64,000 nucleotides of DNA from Glomus cerebriforme (Eukaryota; Glomeromycota; Glomeromycetes; Glomerales; Glomeraceae): positions 93,947 to 157,946 of the forward strand of contig QKYT01000109.1 of assembly GCA_003550305.1 (NCBI GenBank), read 5' to 3'. Within the stretch, counting starts at the first letter, position 1; each line of letters opens with the position of its first letter. Shown here piece after piece: positions 1 through 11,900 of this stretch. A model generated the notes under the pieces. That model was given only the letters and a program-made list of their open reading frames with translations. It was not told the DNA's origin and did not search any database. Made by a program: the position numbers and the translations under genes.

Positions 1-285
1 AATATGCATAAATGCACATACAAAAATATAAACAATTAAGAAAAGTTTCTAATTATGTGCAAAAATAAATTGTTCAACGACATATTTATAAGTAAACTTG
101 ATCAAACGTTTAAAAACACCAACCAGACACGCTACACAGGAGCTTTTGTGCGAAGTTTGAATTATCTATTAATTCTTTCTAGATTTCTTATCCTAAATAC
201 ATTATTTTTATAAAAAAAAAAAATAAATATTTTATTTATATATTTCGTTTCTTTAATCTCTTTAAAACTACTTTTGCTAAATTAA
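1..285. other. Upstream region of kinase gene, no gene seen
   Basis: This is AT-rich sequence with an A-tract around 213-224 just before the kinase start codon. No open frame or RNA gene is recognisable. It probably holds the promoter and 5' leader of the kinase gene. Confidence 0.5.
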
Positions 286-3200
286 ATGGACGACTATCTT
301 ACCGTAAAGGAGTTAGGAAATGGCTCATTCGGCACAGTTGTACAAGCACAACACAGACAAACTGGTCAAGTGGTGAGTTTATAAATTTTATTCAATATTT
401 TTTTGCCCTTACATATATAAAGAATCTCTCAAGATCTTTTTCCTTGTCAAATGGGATTAAAAGAAAGTAATTGTATTCGGCATTAGGAAGTTTAAAAAAC
501 AAATAAAATTAGAAAGTTAAAAATGGTGACAACCTATTTGTATATTTTTAAACCTTATCGAAAAGTTCCTGAAGAGATTAAAGCGTTCCGAACAAGTTAA
601 TCGTAGATAGTAGAAGTCATTAATTATATAGGGTAGAATTCAATATGAGATAAATTTATTTATTGTAACAATTTTAATATATTTTTTAAACAAATTTTTC
701 TTTCTTTGTGTAACATAAAGGTGGCCATCAAAAGAATGAAAAAGAAATTTTCTTCGTGGGATAAAGTGTGTGAACTTCGCGAATTCAAGGTATTGGTTGG
801 AAGATGAATTTTTGAATGATCTAATTTCTATTGTCTTTTTTTTTGTTTTGCAATTATTTTCTTTTTTAAACTAGATTCGTGCCATCCACGTGATTTTTAA
901 CATAATTTTGTCAATTGTAATAAAAATTTGGGATTTTGGTTAATAAAGGCTCTGAGAACCCTACCGTCACAACCGAGTATCGTTTCTTTACTAGAAGCTT
1001 TTCTTACTCCTCAAACAAGAGAATTATATTTCGTTTTTGAGTATATGGAAGGCAATCTTTATCAATTAATAAAAGATAGGAGAGGCAAAATGTTGAAAGA
1101 AAAAATTGTACAATCTATCACGTAAAGTTTTATTTAAACGAATGATGAAATCTTTTTAATATTATGTATATATTATGTATATATAATTAATTTTAAACAT
1201 GATCCTTACAGATTTCAAATACTTGAAGGACTTTATTTTATTCATTCATATGGAATTTTTCATCGTGATATGAAACCAGAAAATATTCTAATTTCAACTA
1301 GAAAAAAAATTTCACACGAATGTGATGATAATTTTATAATACAAGAAACTGACAAAAATAATTGGACAGACGATATAAAAGATATCCAAGATATAACCGA
1401 TGATGTTGAGTATATAGTGAAAATTGGAGATTTCGGTTTAGCAAGAGAGATTAAATCTAAATCTCCATACACAGACTATGTCAGTACTAGATGGTAAGAA
1501 TTTTTAAAGGTGCGTTGTTTAAACTGGCATTTATTTATATATAATATTTAACTCCTTTTTTAAAAATAATTTTTTAGGTATCGTGCACCAGAAGTACTTT
1601 TACGATCCAATTCTTATTCTTCACCAATAGATTTATGGGCAGTTGGAACTATTTTAGCAGAATTATTTACTCTAAATCCTTTATTTCCTGGGTATAGTGA
1701 AATAGATCAACTATTTACAATTTCTAAAGTATTAGGAAGTCCATGTGTTAAATCAGAACTTGCTATGCAAGTTGGTGGAATCGGCGGAGGAGAATGGAAA
1801 GAAGGTATTAAACTAGCAAAGACAATGGGATTTTCTTTTCCGCAGGTAAAAGAAAAAATTTTTTTTTTTTTGATTATATAGTAATATAATATTTATAAAA
1901 TTCATCATATGAAAAGTAAATTCAATTCAATTTAATCATTCACTTTCAACTTATTAGACACCACCGCAACCATTATCAAATATGTTCCCTCAATCAACTC
2001 CGCCCTATTTTCTTGAATTTCTTTCGCATCTTTTGCGTTATGATCCAAGACAGCGTCTCACTGCGTTAGATGCTCTTAAACATCCGTATTTTACTGAGAG
2101 CAATTTAATATTTACACCACTTAGTGAGCTGGAAGAAATTAAGTTAAATAGGGGAATGGAGAAAAAGAAAAAAAATGATAATTTTTTGTTCAAAAGAGGT
2201 GGAAATTTTCCAGGAGATAAAAAGAACAATAATCGTTATATATGGACTAAAGCAACAGATGGACAAAATAAAAATGATATTGAACTATTTAATAGCAGTG
2301 GACCTGCATCACATCTGCGACCTTTGGATATTGAAGCAGCAAATAGTGTTAGACGAGAGGAATTTGTACTTCCTACGATTGAAGCTATTAGTCCATTTAG
2401 TTCTGAAAAAGCAACTCTAGAATCTATAGAACAAATCATAATTAAAAGTCATCAAGTAAGAGAACATGGAACAATAATGGAGGAATATGAGCATGAAGAA
2501 GCTATATCGATAAACAGGCCACATTGTAATAAACATGCTGAACAATCTTTTGGAGGAAAATCATTGATAGAAAACGCTAAACCAATTCCTATAACGCGTG
2601 GTAGACAAGATCATGATTTTAATGGTGCGAATAATGTTGATGTTTCTTCAAGACATAAATCGAATCTAAGTAGATCATTTCAATTTCCACCCGTGCATAA
2701 AAGGGAGCGATCTAGTATAGCAAGTGAAATAGATCAAATGGTAAAAGAAATTGAAGAGATGAATCGAAGAACTGATTCATCACAAGTTGATTGTATTTCA
2801 CCTATATCGCCCAGAACCGTTGATTTACGAAGATATCAGCTTCCAGACGATGTTATGAAGTTTTTTGGAGCTGTGGACGATTCATCGCCTGTTCTAAGAA
2901 GATCCTGTAGTAGGTCAAGAGATTTTATGAAAATTCATAGACGATATTCTTCAACATCAGCTACACAAGAAATGTCACCTACGTCTTTTGATTTTCAGCA
3001 TCAAAAGAAGCCATCTGTTGCTTCAAGTCAAGACCATTCGAGAAATGATAGTGGATTTTCTACTAACAGTACTAATAATACATCTTTGGAGGATGAAAAG
3101 GAAATACCATCATATGCGACTAAAGTTTATGGACAACATTTAAAAACATGGCAGCAAATATGTCAAGAAAATGGAATATCATCACATGATTCTCCCCTTA

Positions 3201-3829
3201 ATGATGATAACTTTAGGTAAAGTTAATTTTTTTTCATGATGTTAAAAATCATGAACTACACACTTGAATTTATTTATAATTTACAGCCTTTTTTATTGTT
3301 ATTTCACAGTATGATGGTGAATGAATCTTTCAAATCACCAGTGATTCCTGAATTCCATATTAGTGATATTTCAGGGAATAATACATCACAAGATCAACAA
3401 GAGTCACCAACATCAACAAACAACAGCTTCTTTTCTAATTTAAAGGCAGCAGTGAAATCACATGCAGTTTCGCCCACAAAGAAATATGGAATTTTTAGTT
3501 CCAATCATGAAAATGCATTAACATCAACAACTGAATCATTAAAATTACAGCCACGGATACAACGTAGTAAAAGTAATTCTGCTGGCATCAAAGCAAAAAC
3601 GGCTATAACAAAAAAGCGATCGTTTATCTTTGATTCAACATCAATTAGTNCTAATTCATTATTTTCCTCAAAGGATGATGATACAATGAAAGAATCAAAG
3701 CGATCTAATTCGGTTAGAAGTACAGGTGGAGAAAAGAAAGATAAAAAGCTTTCTAGTTCTCCTAGGTTATTTGCCACATTAGGGGCAAAATTTCCAGGTG
3801 GTAAAGGAGGAGGTTTAATTTATCAATAG
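286..3829 (+). CDS. RCK/MAK-family serine/threonine kinase (Ime2/Mde3/MAK/ICK group)
   Basis: Seven exons (286-372, 721-789, 949-1121, 1212-1493, 1578-1845, 1958-3216, 3310-3829) give about 885 residues. The N-terminal kinase domain (about 4-380) has the glycine loop GNGSFG near 11-16, VAIKRMK with Lys33, HRDMKPEN with Asp129, DFG at 183-185, a TDY activation motif at 197-199 and the family signature [14 protein letters not shown]. These match MAK/ICK/MOK and yeast Ime2 relatives, which control meiosis, cell cycle and, in ciliated cells, flagellar length. About 35 extra acidic residues sit between the catalytic loop and DFG, where MAK has a short loop. The C-terminal half is long, Ser-rich and low complexity, as in the family. 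One ambiguous base lies at 3650. Family assignment is firm; the biological role is inferred. Confidence 0.9.
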
Positions 3830-4947
3830 TATTGTCATACTAAATATATAGAGGGTTTTCGAACTTTTGATTTGAAGATAGATGGGTAAATAAGCTTAGA
3901 TACAACCCATTTTTCTTTAGATAATGCAAAGAAAGTTGCGTGAATCAAGGTTAGCAGTTTGCTCCTTTATTTTAAAGTCACAAATCTTTCTTTAGACATT
4001 TGTAAAATAAAATAAATTTTTCGTGTATAACTTTCAAAAATTATTAATTCTATAGATTATTTTAATTTTGAGGATAAAAGTATAAATAATGATATAATGT
4101 GGGGGAAAAATCACTTAATACTTAATAGTACCAACTTTGCTGTGAATTTTATATTGATAATCGGCAATCACATGAGTATTTATTTAAATGGATCGCTTTG
4201 AATTAACGTGTAATTTATTTAATCTTAATTTATGAAAATTAAAAGTAATCAGTAATTTTAGGTTTAATAATAAAATTAACGTGAATCCTCCAATTTTATT
4301 TGTTAATATGTTACAAATAATGCAGAAAATCTCATCAAATGGTGATTTTTCTCTTAAATATGCATTAAAAACTTGTTTGTTGATGGATATTATTTTATTT
4401 ATTACGTGAAACGATTCAATTCCAAAAACAAATAATTCATGCTATTACGTACATTTACATTAGTGCACTGCACTGCATTTCCGCGTGGAACCAGTGGAGG
4501 AAGGGTTTTTTTATACTTTTGATTGCTTTTGCTGCAAGTATCTAACGAATCAAGATTCTCATGGGCATTAATTTACTTCCTCTATTTTTAGACAAATATA
4601 GATTTTATCCACGCCCACTTGCAGTTTCTTTTCTAGGTTGTGTTTTCCAAATCTCGTTATTGCTCGATGTAATTCTTTAATTTTTGATTTACGTTATACA
4701 TAAATCTAACTTCAGTCAGTATTTGGCACACTTTTCATTTATATCGGTAAGGTGAGTTGCCGATATAAAGCAATTATTGTCTGTTTTTTTTTCTTGTGAC
4801 ACAAACATACGTAGTTTGACCATCCATAAATTTACAGGCCATTTGGTTTTCTTAAGAGGAAACAATCTTTTTTTTTTTTTTCTCTCCTCTTTTTCATCCC
4901 GAGATCATATTACATATAGAAGAATTTGTTAACACTATTATATAACT
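3830..4947. other. Intergenic between kinase and EB1, no gene seen
   Basis: AT-rich DNA follows the kinase stop. A less AT-rich stretch at about 4450-4850 includes a pyrimidine run at 4868-4893 and probably holds the EB1 promoter and leader. No coding frame with family resemblance was found. Confidence 0.5.
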
Positions 4948-6139
4948 ATGAGTGAGTCAAGAACAGAATTACTCGCGTGGTTGAACGACCTGTTACAAAT
5001 CAACTATACAAAAGTTGAACAATGTGGAACAGGTAAGTAAAACAATTTTCCGTCTGATAGTCAATCACGTCATGTATTTAAGTTGGTTCGAAAGACTAAA
5101 AACTTTTCTTTTATTTCAATAGGCGCAGCTTACTGTCAAATAATTGATTCAATATTCGGTAAAACAAAATTTTATTTTTTTGTATTCATCTTATGTTGGT
5201 TATCATATTGATTTGATGACTTCTTAATATATATTTATTTAGGGGACGTACAAATGCAGAAGGTCAAATTTAACGCAAGACATGAATATGAGTATGTTGC
5301 TAATTACAAAGTATTGCAGTCAGCTTTCGACAAACACAAAGTTGACAAGGTAAAAAAAAAAAAAGAGTTGAATTTATTTTATTTAATTTTAGTGGGTTTT
5401 GTTGAGATTTAAATTTGAATCTTTTTATTTAACTTATTCTTATCATACGTCAATAGATTATTCCTATTGAGCGTCTTATTAAATGCAAATTCCAAGATAA
5501 TCTTGAATTCTTGCAGTGGATGAAGAAATATTGGGATACTTATTATCCTGGTGGACCCTACGATGCCCAAGCAAGACGTAGTGGTGGGGGAGCAGGCGTT
5601 GTAAAATCGGTATCTGGTGGTGGTGCCACTAAAACTATGCCAAAAAGAACTGCTGCTAGTAGTAGTACAGTAGGTGGTGAGTTAAATTAATGAACTTTTC
5701 AAAGGGAAAAAAAAAAATTAAAATAAAAATAAGATTAAGTTAATCTTCCTATTCGATATTATAGGACGATTGCCATCAACAGGGTTACATCATGACACCA
5801 ATCAATCAGCTTCAATGATGATCGAGTTAAACAAACAAATCGATGAACTTAAAGTTACTGTAGATGGTCTCGAAAAAGAACGTGATTTTTATTTTGGAAA
5901 ACTTAGAGATATCGAAATCCTTGTTCAACAACAAATCGATGTTGAACCTGACAACCAATTATTAAAAGAAGTTCAGGCCATTCTTTACAGTACAGAGGTA
6001 TGCAATAGGATGATTCTTTTTTTGCTTATAGTTAATCTTGATAAATAATAAATTCTCGCTCTCTCTTTTCTAGGATGGTTTCGAAGTTCCACCAGAAGGG
6101 CCAGTTGAAGGGGAAGCATATGACGAAGAAACTTTCTAA
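4948..6139 (+). CDS. EB1-family microtubule plus-end tracking protein (Mal3/Bim1)
   Basis: Six exons (4948-5032, 5123-5158, 5243-5349, 5457-5676, 5765-5997, 6074-6139) give 248 residues, normal for EB1. The first ~120 residues form the calponin-homology microtubule-binding domain ([10 protein letters not shown], then [13 protein letters not shown] and [12 protein letters not shown]). A Gly/Ser/Thr-rich linker follows, then a coiled-coil EB homology domain beginning near [19 protein letters not shown]. The protein ends EETF, close to the EEY/F tail that binds CAP-Gly proteins. The family marks growing microtubule plus ends and recruits other tip factors. The start is fixed by the conserved N-terminus and an in-frame first exon. 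Confidence 0.95.
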
Positions 6140-6668
6140 ATTTTTATTGAAATCATATATAAAAAATCTTAAATATCACTTTTTTTTTTAAAAAAAAAAA
6201 AAATGAAGCATATTCGTGTGAATTAGTATTTTCTTTGAAATAATTTTATAGATGACGTAAAGGCAAAGTTTTGTTGTTGGAAAACGTTTTTTTTTTTAAT
6301 AATTTTTTTTTAAGGATCCGCTACAAAAAAAAAAAAATAATAATATAAATGATAAATTAAAAAAATTTATTATCTACATACAAATATACAATTATTTATA
6401 TCATGATCCACCAATTACAAAAATCAACAAGTGCTGTCAATTTATTATTGGCTAAATTTCAATATCCAATTAAGTTTTGATTAGTATCTAAATATAAATG
6501 GAAGTTGAACAAACCACTTTTCCCTTTATCCTTTTTCGTTTCCATCATAATATTTATGTTATTCTTTTTATAAAAAATAAAAAAGAAAGAAAAAAAGAAT
6601 ATCTTTCTACAAATTTCAATAAAATAATATTTTTATAGTTGAATGCTATTTTTTTTTTAATTGTAATA
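6140..6668. other. Intergenic between EB1 and DPM2
   Basis: AT-rich with several A and T homopolymers. It holds the EB1 3' end and the presumed DPM2 promoter. No gene is seen. Confidence 0.5.
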
Positions 6669-7091
6669 ATGGTTTGTAAAAATTTAATAACAAAAGTTTC
6701 AATTCTTTTAATCAATTTGATCATATTCTTATAATTAAATATTATTTAGGCATCAAGTGATAAAGCAGTTGGAGCTACATTACTTTTAACTTCTGTAGCA
6801 TTATTTTTATATTATACAATATGGGCATTAATTATGGTAATGTCATAAAATTTTAATATTTAAAAATTAAAAATTATTGATTTAGAGAAAATTCTTTTTA
6901 ACATTATCTGCTTATGTAAATAGCCATTTGTTGATGATGGACATCCGTTACATGAATATTTTCCTGATAGATCATACGCAATAAGAATACCTGTTGTATT
7001 ATTACTTTTTGGTCTTACAGTAGTATTCACATTCTTAGCTTTAGTCATGATAAAAAGTAATGGTGCAAAGAAGAATGCTAAAAAAGCTTAA
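6669..7091 (+). CDS. DPM2: Dolichol-phosphate mannose synthase subunit 2
   Basis: Three exons: 6669-6671 (only the ATG), 6750-6836 and 6924-7091, giving 85 residues against 84 in human DPM2. Two hydrophobic segments flank a short lumenal or cytosolic loop: one spans VGATLLLTSVALFLYYTIWAL, and the other follows PDRSYAIRIP. The protein ends in a Lys-rich tail typical of an ER-retained membrane subunit. DPM2 stabilises and regulates the DPM1 catalytic subunit, which makes dolichol-phosphate mannose for N-glycans, GPI anchors and O-mannosylation at the ER. The isolated start-codon exon means ORF finders miss the gene. Its support is that ATG plus the next exon reads MASSDKAVG directly into the conserved domain. 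Confidence 0.85.
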
Positions 7092-7779
7092 AAAAATCAA
7101 TTTCATTTTTTTAGAGGATATTATTGTTTAAGATGTTTATAATGAAATAATAATTATGTTACTTAATGAAGAAGAAGAAAAAAAATGAAAAGTAGTATAT
7201 ATATATATAATTGAAATAATTGAAATAATTGAAATTAAGAATTTAATATATTACTGTATTTATATTTACTACGCTAGTAGTAAATAACTTTTTCCTCCAT
7301 TAAATTGAATATCTATTCATTCTTAATCTAGTTTTAACTATTTATAAATTGACGAAAAGTTTTTTTTCTTACAAGTAATTTTATTTATGATAAATTCGGT
7401 AACACAACTAACCATCCAGTTTTAATTACTTAATTTGATATATTTGATATGGCAATCTGTATTACTCGAATCATTGTTTCCAAATAAGTATGCCAACTTT
7501 ATTTATGAAATTATCGATATACACAATTTTTTGGAATTAATGATAATGTTGTCCAGAAGTTTTACTATTTACTCTTTCATCTGCCAATTATCAAGATGAA
7601 AATCGTAAATTATAGATAATATACTCTACTTAAATATTACATTTAAACCCCATTATTTCAGCATTGAAAATTTTTTTTTCTTTTTTTTGATTAACTTAAC
7701 AAATTTTACATAACTTACTTACATAAAGACAGCCTATCTTTATTATACACAAATACAATATATATTTTTTTATTTTTCC
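7092..7779. other. Convergent 3' region of DPM2 and the Rxt2-like gene
   Basis: AT-rich spacer between two converging genes. A short TA run is at 7197-7210 and a tandem 'aattgaaat' repeat at about 7211-7235. No gene is seen. Confidence 0.5.
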
Positions 7780-10284
7780 TTAAACTTCTCGTTCTTTTTC
7801 CTTCTCTTTCTCCCTCTCTTTTTCCTTTTCCTTGTGTAGATGTTTCTTTATTGATGTGCTAGTTTTGTCACTGTTCTTCTCTTCCTTTTTACGGTGTTTA
7901 TCAATTTCACTCAACCTTTTATATATCATATTTTTTTGTCGTATAGCTTTCAATACACCTTCCCTTGTCTCATTGTACCGTCTTAATATTTCATTACTAT
8001 TTTCAAGTTGTTCCTGCAATTGCTCGCGTACCGTAATTAAATTTTCCAATCCTTGATCCTTAGCTTCCTGAGCTCTTTTTCCTTTACTTCGGTCATTCCC
8101 TTGTAAACCTACATTGAGTACTCCAAAATTTTTCCCCCCTTCTACCTCTTCAGCCTTAAACACGCGTGTACTAACTGTTTCCGGTGGAGGATTTAGTCGG
8201 AAATCAAGTTCTTGATGCATATCATCATCTCCTTGCAATACTATCATTAATCTACTTAATTTCTTATTAAATTCGTGCTCCTTCTCAATTCTTTCCATTA
8301 ATTCCTTTGCTAAAGATTCTAGATGTTTGCTTTTAAGGATACGTCGATAATGTGATTTACGCACAGCATCTTCAGGTTTCTCTAATGGACCAAGAATATC
8401 CTCAACATTAATATCCTTATAGGGATTATCATAAGGATCACCTTCGAATTCTGTGGCTTGATCTGTTGCTTCTTTATTTGCTCGATAAATAATAGGTCGT
8501 CTTGTACCATTTGGAATTTCAATCTCCTCTTTATCCTCAACATATCCATACGGCGCTCTTAATTTGACTCCACTATCTAAAGCTTCAGCTCGATGTTTCA
8601 TTTTGTGTCCTCTGTTATGCGGTACCAACCCTATATCTTGCTCTCTTGATATGCTTTCATCATTCATTCCGCGTGTCATAGAATTATCAAGCGACATGGG
8701 TCCTGCATATCTACTAGTACGATGATGAATGTAATGACTATTACTACTTTCACCAGAATTAAGATGAATATTATTCATCGTCACATACTGCGAATTAAGA
8801 CTTGAATTCATATATCGATGTGGATCCTCTCTAGACCTTGAAGACATGAAAAGTACGTGTGCTGCTTGTGTTGCTTCTGTAATTTCTGCTTTTTGTTGGC
8901 TTGCTGTTAATTGATTTGATTGATGTATACTTTTCTGGGAATTATGATGCCCACTTTTATGCGATCTATGAGAAGATTTTGTAGATGAATGCGAAGGTTT
9001 TGGGGAAGCTAGTGATGTTTTAACACTGGCTTGTGAAATTATTGGTGAGCTTGGCTTTTGACTAATTCTCTGCTGAGCGGGTTGTATTGGTGCATGATGC
9101 TGTGGTAGTAATTTAGGAGCACTACGCTGAATAGGGTTAAGTTGTTGTGAAATCACCGGTGGAGGCGCGTCTGAAACATAGGGTTGAGATGAAGTACGAC
9201 TAGACGTGATTGCCGGAATACCTTGCATTGCCGATAAACCTGACTCTTGCATAGAACGTTGGCCCTCAGTAGGACGTAAAGCAGCATGTGGAATAGCTTG
9301 TGGCATTTTTGTTTCGATAGAAGGACGTTCACGATGTAATGAAAGTTGTTGTACACCTTGTGTTAATGTAGAAGTGGAAGGCATTGGTTGTCTATTATCA
9401 TGTACAACTTGAGGTAATTGCGGACGTGTTGTTCGAGATGAAGCTGACTGTAAATCGGTAGAAACTGAATGAGACGACGATAACCTAGGTGATAGATGAG
9501 ATTGCATACTCTGAGGAGGCAACATTGAAGAGCTCGATTGTTGAGATGTATGAAGCAGAGGCTGATTATAATTATGTTGAAGAGTTGGCGTATTTACACT
9601 GCTTTGGTGACTTGACTGCTGTGGAGGTAAGCCCATTCTACCAGAATTCATAGGTGGTCTAACATTTGTATTAGTACTGGAGACGGATCTATAAGCATTC
9701 GTTTGATCCACAACGGAATACATCTGATTTGAATAAAATGATACTTGAGGTGATTGTCTTGTCATTCCTTGAGGAACTCCTTGAGGGACTCGAGAACTCG
9801 GCGGGATAGGATGTTGTTGACTCGAAACATTTTGAAAGGTTGGAACTCCTGCTGTTGACATTATAGGTTGAGGTTGAGTAGACTGCTTCAAAACAGGAGT
9901 AGGTGGTTGACGAGACAATCTAGGAGAAACAGTCGTTCCCACTGACGGCGCTGACTGGCGCGATGTAGGATATAGTGGTCCTCTAGGTAATAGTTGCTGT
10001 TGTGGTTGTTCTTGTAATTGTAACATACCTGGGCCAACTGGTTGCATCCCAGGTGCAATTTGTTGTTGTCTTTGGATCGGTTGTAAACCTGAATGATTTA
10101 TATTCGTTTGTTGCAAGGAAGTTTGTGGATGGCTCAATGTTGGATAGGTTGGTCGTATTGGTAAACTTCCTTGAGTGATGATCCCTGGTTGCTGAGGGGC
10201 GATGATTGACTGCCTGCGACCTGAAGGTGTAGAAGCTGATGCTGAGGTAGGTCCATTGTGCTGTAATGGAGGTTTATCGTTCAT
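7780..10284 (-). CDS. Rxt2-like subunit of an Rpd3/Sin3-type histone deacetylase complex (probable)
   Basis: Single exon of 834 residues. The first ~600 residues are low complexity, rich in Gln, Ser and Pro, as in transcriptional cofactors. A conserved block near 610-670 carries NPYKDINVEDILGPLEKP followed by a helical stretch with LESLAKELMERI. This resembles the Rxt2 N-terminal domain of the fungal Rpd3L deacetylase complex, which represses transcription. A coiled coil follows (about 740-800) and the C-terminus is a highly charged KEKEKERE repeat. The match to Rxt2 rests on recalled family pattern, so the exact subunit name is less certain than the general role. The start is the first ATG of a frame open to 10284. 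The gene is divergent from the Tra2 gene across about 400 bp. Confidence 0.6.
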   Translation of the reverse strand: MNDKPPLQHNGPTSASASTPSGRRQSIIAPQQPGIITQGSLPIRPTYPTLSHPQTSLQQTNINHSGLQPIQRQQQIAPGMQPVGPGMLQLQEQPQQQLLPRGPLYPTSRQSAPSVGTTVSPRLSRQPPTPVLKQSTQPQPIMSTAGVPTFQNVSSQQHPIPPSSRVPQGVPQGMTRQSPQVSFYSNQMYSVVDQTNAYRSVSSTNTNVRPPMNSGRMGLPPQQSSHQSSVNTPTLQHNYNQPLLHTSQQSSSSMLPPQSMQSHLSPRLSSSHSVSTDLQSASSRTTRPQLPQVVHDNRQPMPSTSTLTQGVQQLSLHRERPSIETKMPQAIPHAALRPTEGQRSMQESGLSAMQGIPAITSSRTSSQPYVSDAPPPVISQQLNPIQRSAPKLLPQHHAPIQPAQQRISQKPSSPIISQASVKTSLASPKPSHSSTKSSHRSHKSGHHNSQKSIHQSNQLTASQQKAEITEATQAAHVLFMSSRSREDPHRYMNSSLNSQYVTMNNIHLNSGESSNSHYIHHRTSRYAGPMSLDNSMTRGMNDESISREQDIGLVPHNRGHKMKHRAEALDSGVKLRAPYGYVEDKEEIEIPNGTRRPIIYRANKEATDQATEFEGDPYDNPYKDINVEDILGPLEKPEDAVRKSHYRRILKSKHLESLAKELMERIEKEHEFNKKLSRLMIVLQGDDDMHQELDFRLNPPPETVSTRVFKAEEVEGGKNFGVLNVGLQGNDRSKGKRAQEAKDQGLENLITVREQLQEQLENSNEILRRYNETREGVLKAIRQKNMIYKRLSEIDKHRKKEEKNSDKTSTSIKKHLHKEKEKEREKEKEKEREV

Positions 10285-10688
10285 TTTTTTTTAATTTTTT
10301 CAGGGGCATTAAAGAAGGCTAAAAAACTAAGCATTAATTTTACCATTTAAAAATTAAACAAAAAACCGCAGTATCCGATTATCTTTTTTTTGTCCAATAC
10401 AATTCGTTGATTTTCTTCGCAGTTCCCTTAAATAATAGTGGTTGATTTTTGTATATATTAAAAAAAAAAAAAAAGGATTTGCCGTCATTTTTTATCAAAT
10501 GCGATCATTAAACAAACTCATTTATGTATTACAAGTTATTTATCAATTTTAATTGGTCTTTCAAAATTTAAGAATTAAAATAAACGGATTGTCCAAGCCA
10601 AATCCTTAGTCTATCTTGAACATTTTTTTTATCTTATAACTTATTTCAAACGTAGTGTGCAATTTAATTTAACAAAATATAAAAAAAA
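10285..10688. promoter_or_regulatory. Shared divergent promoter region, Rxt2-like / Tra2-like
   Basis: A 404-bp spacer between two head-to-head genes. It is AT-rich with an A-tract at 10461-10474. No specific factor site is recognisable. A shared promoter is inferred from geometry only. Confidence 0.45.
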
Positions 10689-11900
10689 ATGAGTGACGAA
10701 GGTGACTTTACCTTTTTCTAGTTTATATTTCTTCCAAACTTCTTTTAAGTAACCTTTTTTTTTTTTTAATTTTAAATATAACAGCAAATAATTCTGACAA
10801 TTTTTCTCAGGACAACGATGATCGTCACAGGGATAGTAGTAGACATTCTGAAGAAAGACTTCGCAGCGATGATCGCGATGATAGAAGCCCAATTAGAAGT
10901 CCCAGACATCATGATCGTCACGACGATAGACGCGATCGCAGTCCATTAAGTCGTTCTCGTTCTAGATCCCCTCGTAGATCCAGGTCACCAAGTAGAGGGT
11001 AAAGGATAAAATATTAAAAATTATTGATTTAATCAATTCAATATTTGATCTGACAATTGAAATATATTAGGGACGAAGAGAACTCAAATCCAGGAAATAA
11101 TTTGTTTGTTACTGGATTATCTATGAGAACTGGTGATCGTGAATTAGAAGATATATTTTCAAAATATGGCAAGGTAAATAAAATATTTTCCAGAAATACT
11201 ATTATATGTTTCACACACATTTTAATTATTTTTCGTCTAATTGATTATATCTAAAAATTTTTATAGGTCGTAAAAGCTCAAATTATGTATGACCCACATA
11301 CGAGAGATTCGCGTGGTTTCGGATTCGTTACAATGGATACACTTGACGAGGCTGAGGCAGCAAGAGAAGGAATCAATGGTTCAGAAATCAATGGGCGGGT
11401 TTTAACTGTTGAGAAAGTGTGTGATATATTTCGATCGATAATTTCATATTTATTATCTTAGGATAATATTAAATATTCTTTTATTCTTTAAAGGCTCGTC
11501 GCTCAAGAGCGAGAACCCCGACACCTGGCCGCTATTATGGACCACCGAAACGCAGAGGTATGTAAATAAGAGTGATTAACATTTTTACTTGGTTTTTATT
11601 AAATAATAACCTTTTTATGCATTTATATGTATTGTTATCATAGAACCTCGTAAAGTTGATAGATTTGATCCCAGATATGAATACAGCAGGTCTTATGATC
11701 GTTATGAAAGACCACCACGTGGTTATGGACGCGAACCTTATTATGATCGTGCGTATGATAGGCCTTATTATGATAGAGGATACGAAAGAGGATACGACCG
11801 TGCATATGACAGGACATATGACAGAGCTTATGATAGAGATAGACGACCTCCTCCACCTGCCCGATATGAACCTTATCCGCGACCACGTTCTCCTTATTAG
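10689..11900 (+). CDS. Transformer-2-like SR splicing regulator
   Basis: Six exons (10689-10701, 10785-10998, 11071-11173, 11267-11416, 11494-11557, 11644-11900) give 266 residues. An RS domain (about 15-75, with SRSRSRSPRRSRSPSRG) precedes one RRM with RNP2 NLFVTGLS and RNP1 SRGFGFVTM. A C-terminal region is rich in Arg, Tyr and Asp (RAYDRPYYDR-type repeats). RS1-RRM-RS2 is the Tra2 layout, and the PGRYYGPP linker after the RRM also resembles Tra2. The family binds GAA-rich exonic enhancers and promotes exon inclusion. The first exon is only 13 nt. A second AG at 10809-10810 would shift frame to an immediate stop, so the acceptor at 10783-10784 is preferred. Confidence 0.85.

Noticed and set aside
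7832..8056. A Cys/Leu/Ser-rich plus-strand frame
   Set aside because: It is antisense to the charged C-terminal coiled coil of the Rxt2-like gene.
10701..10810. Tra2 second exon beginning at 10811
   Set aside because: With the only start codon available it gives an immediate in-frame stop; the upstream acceptor gives a continuous protein.
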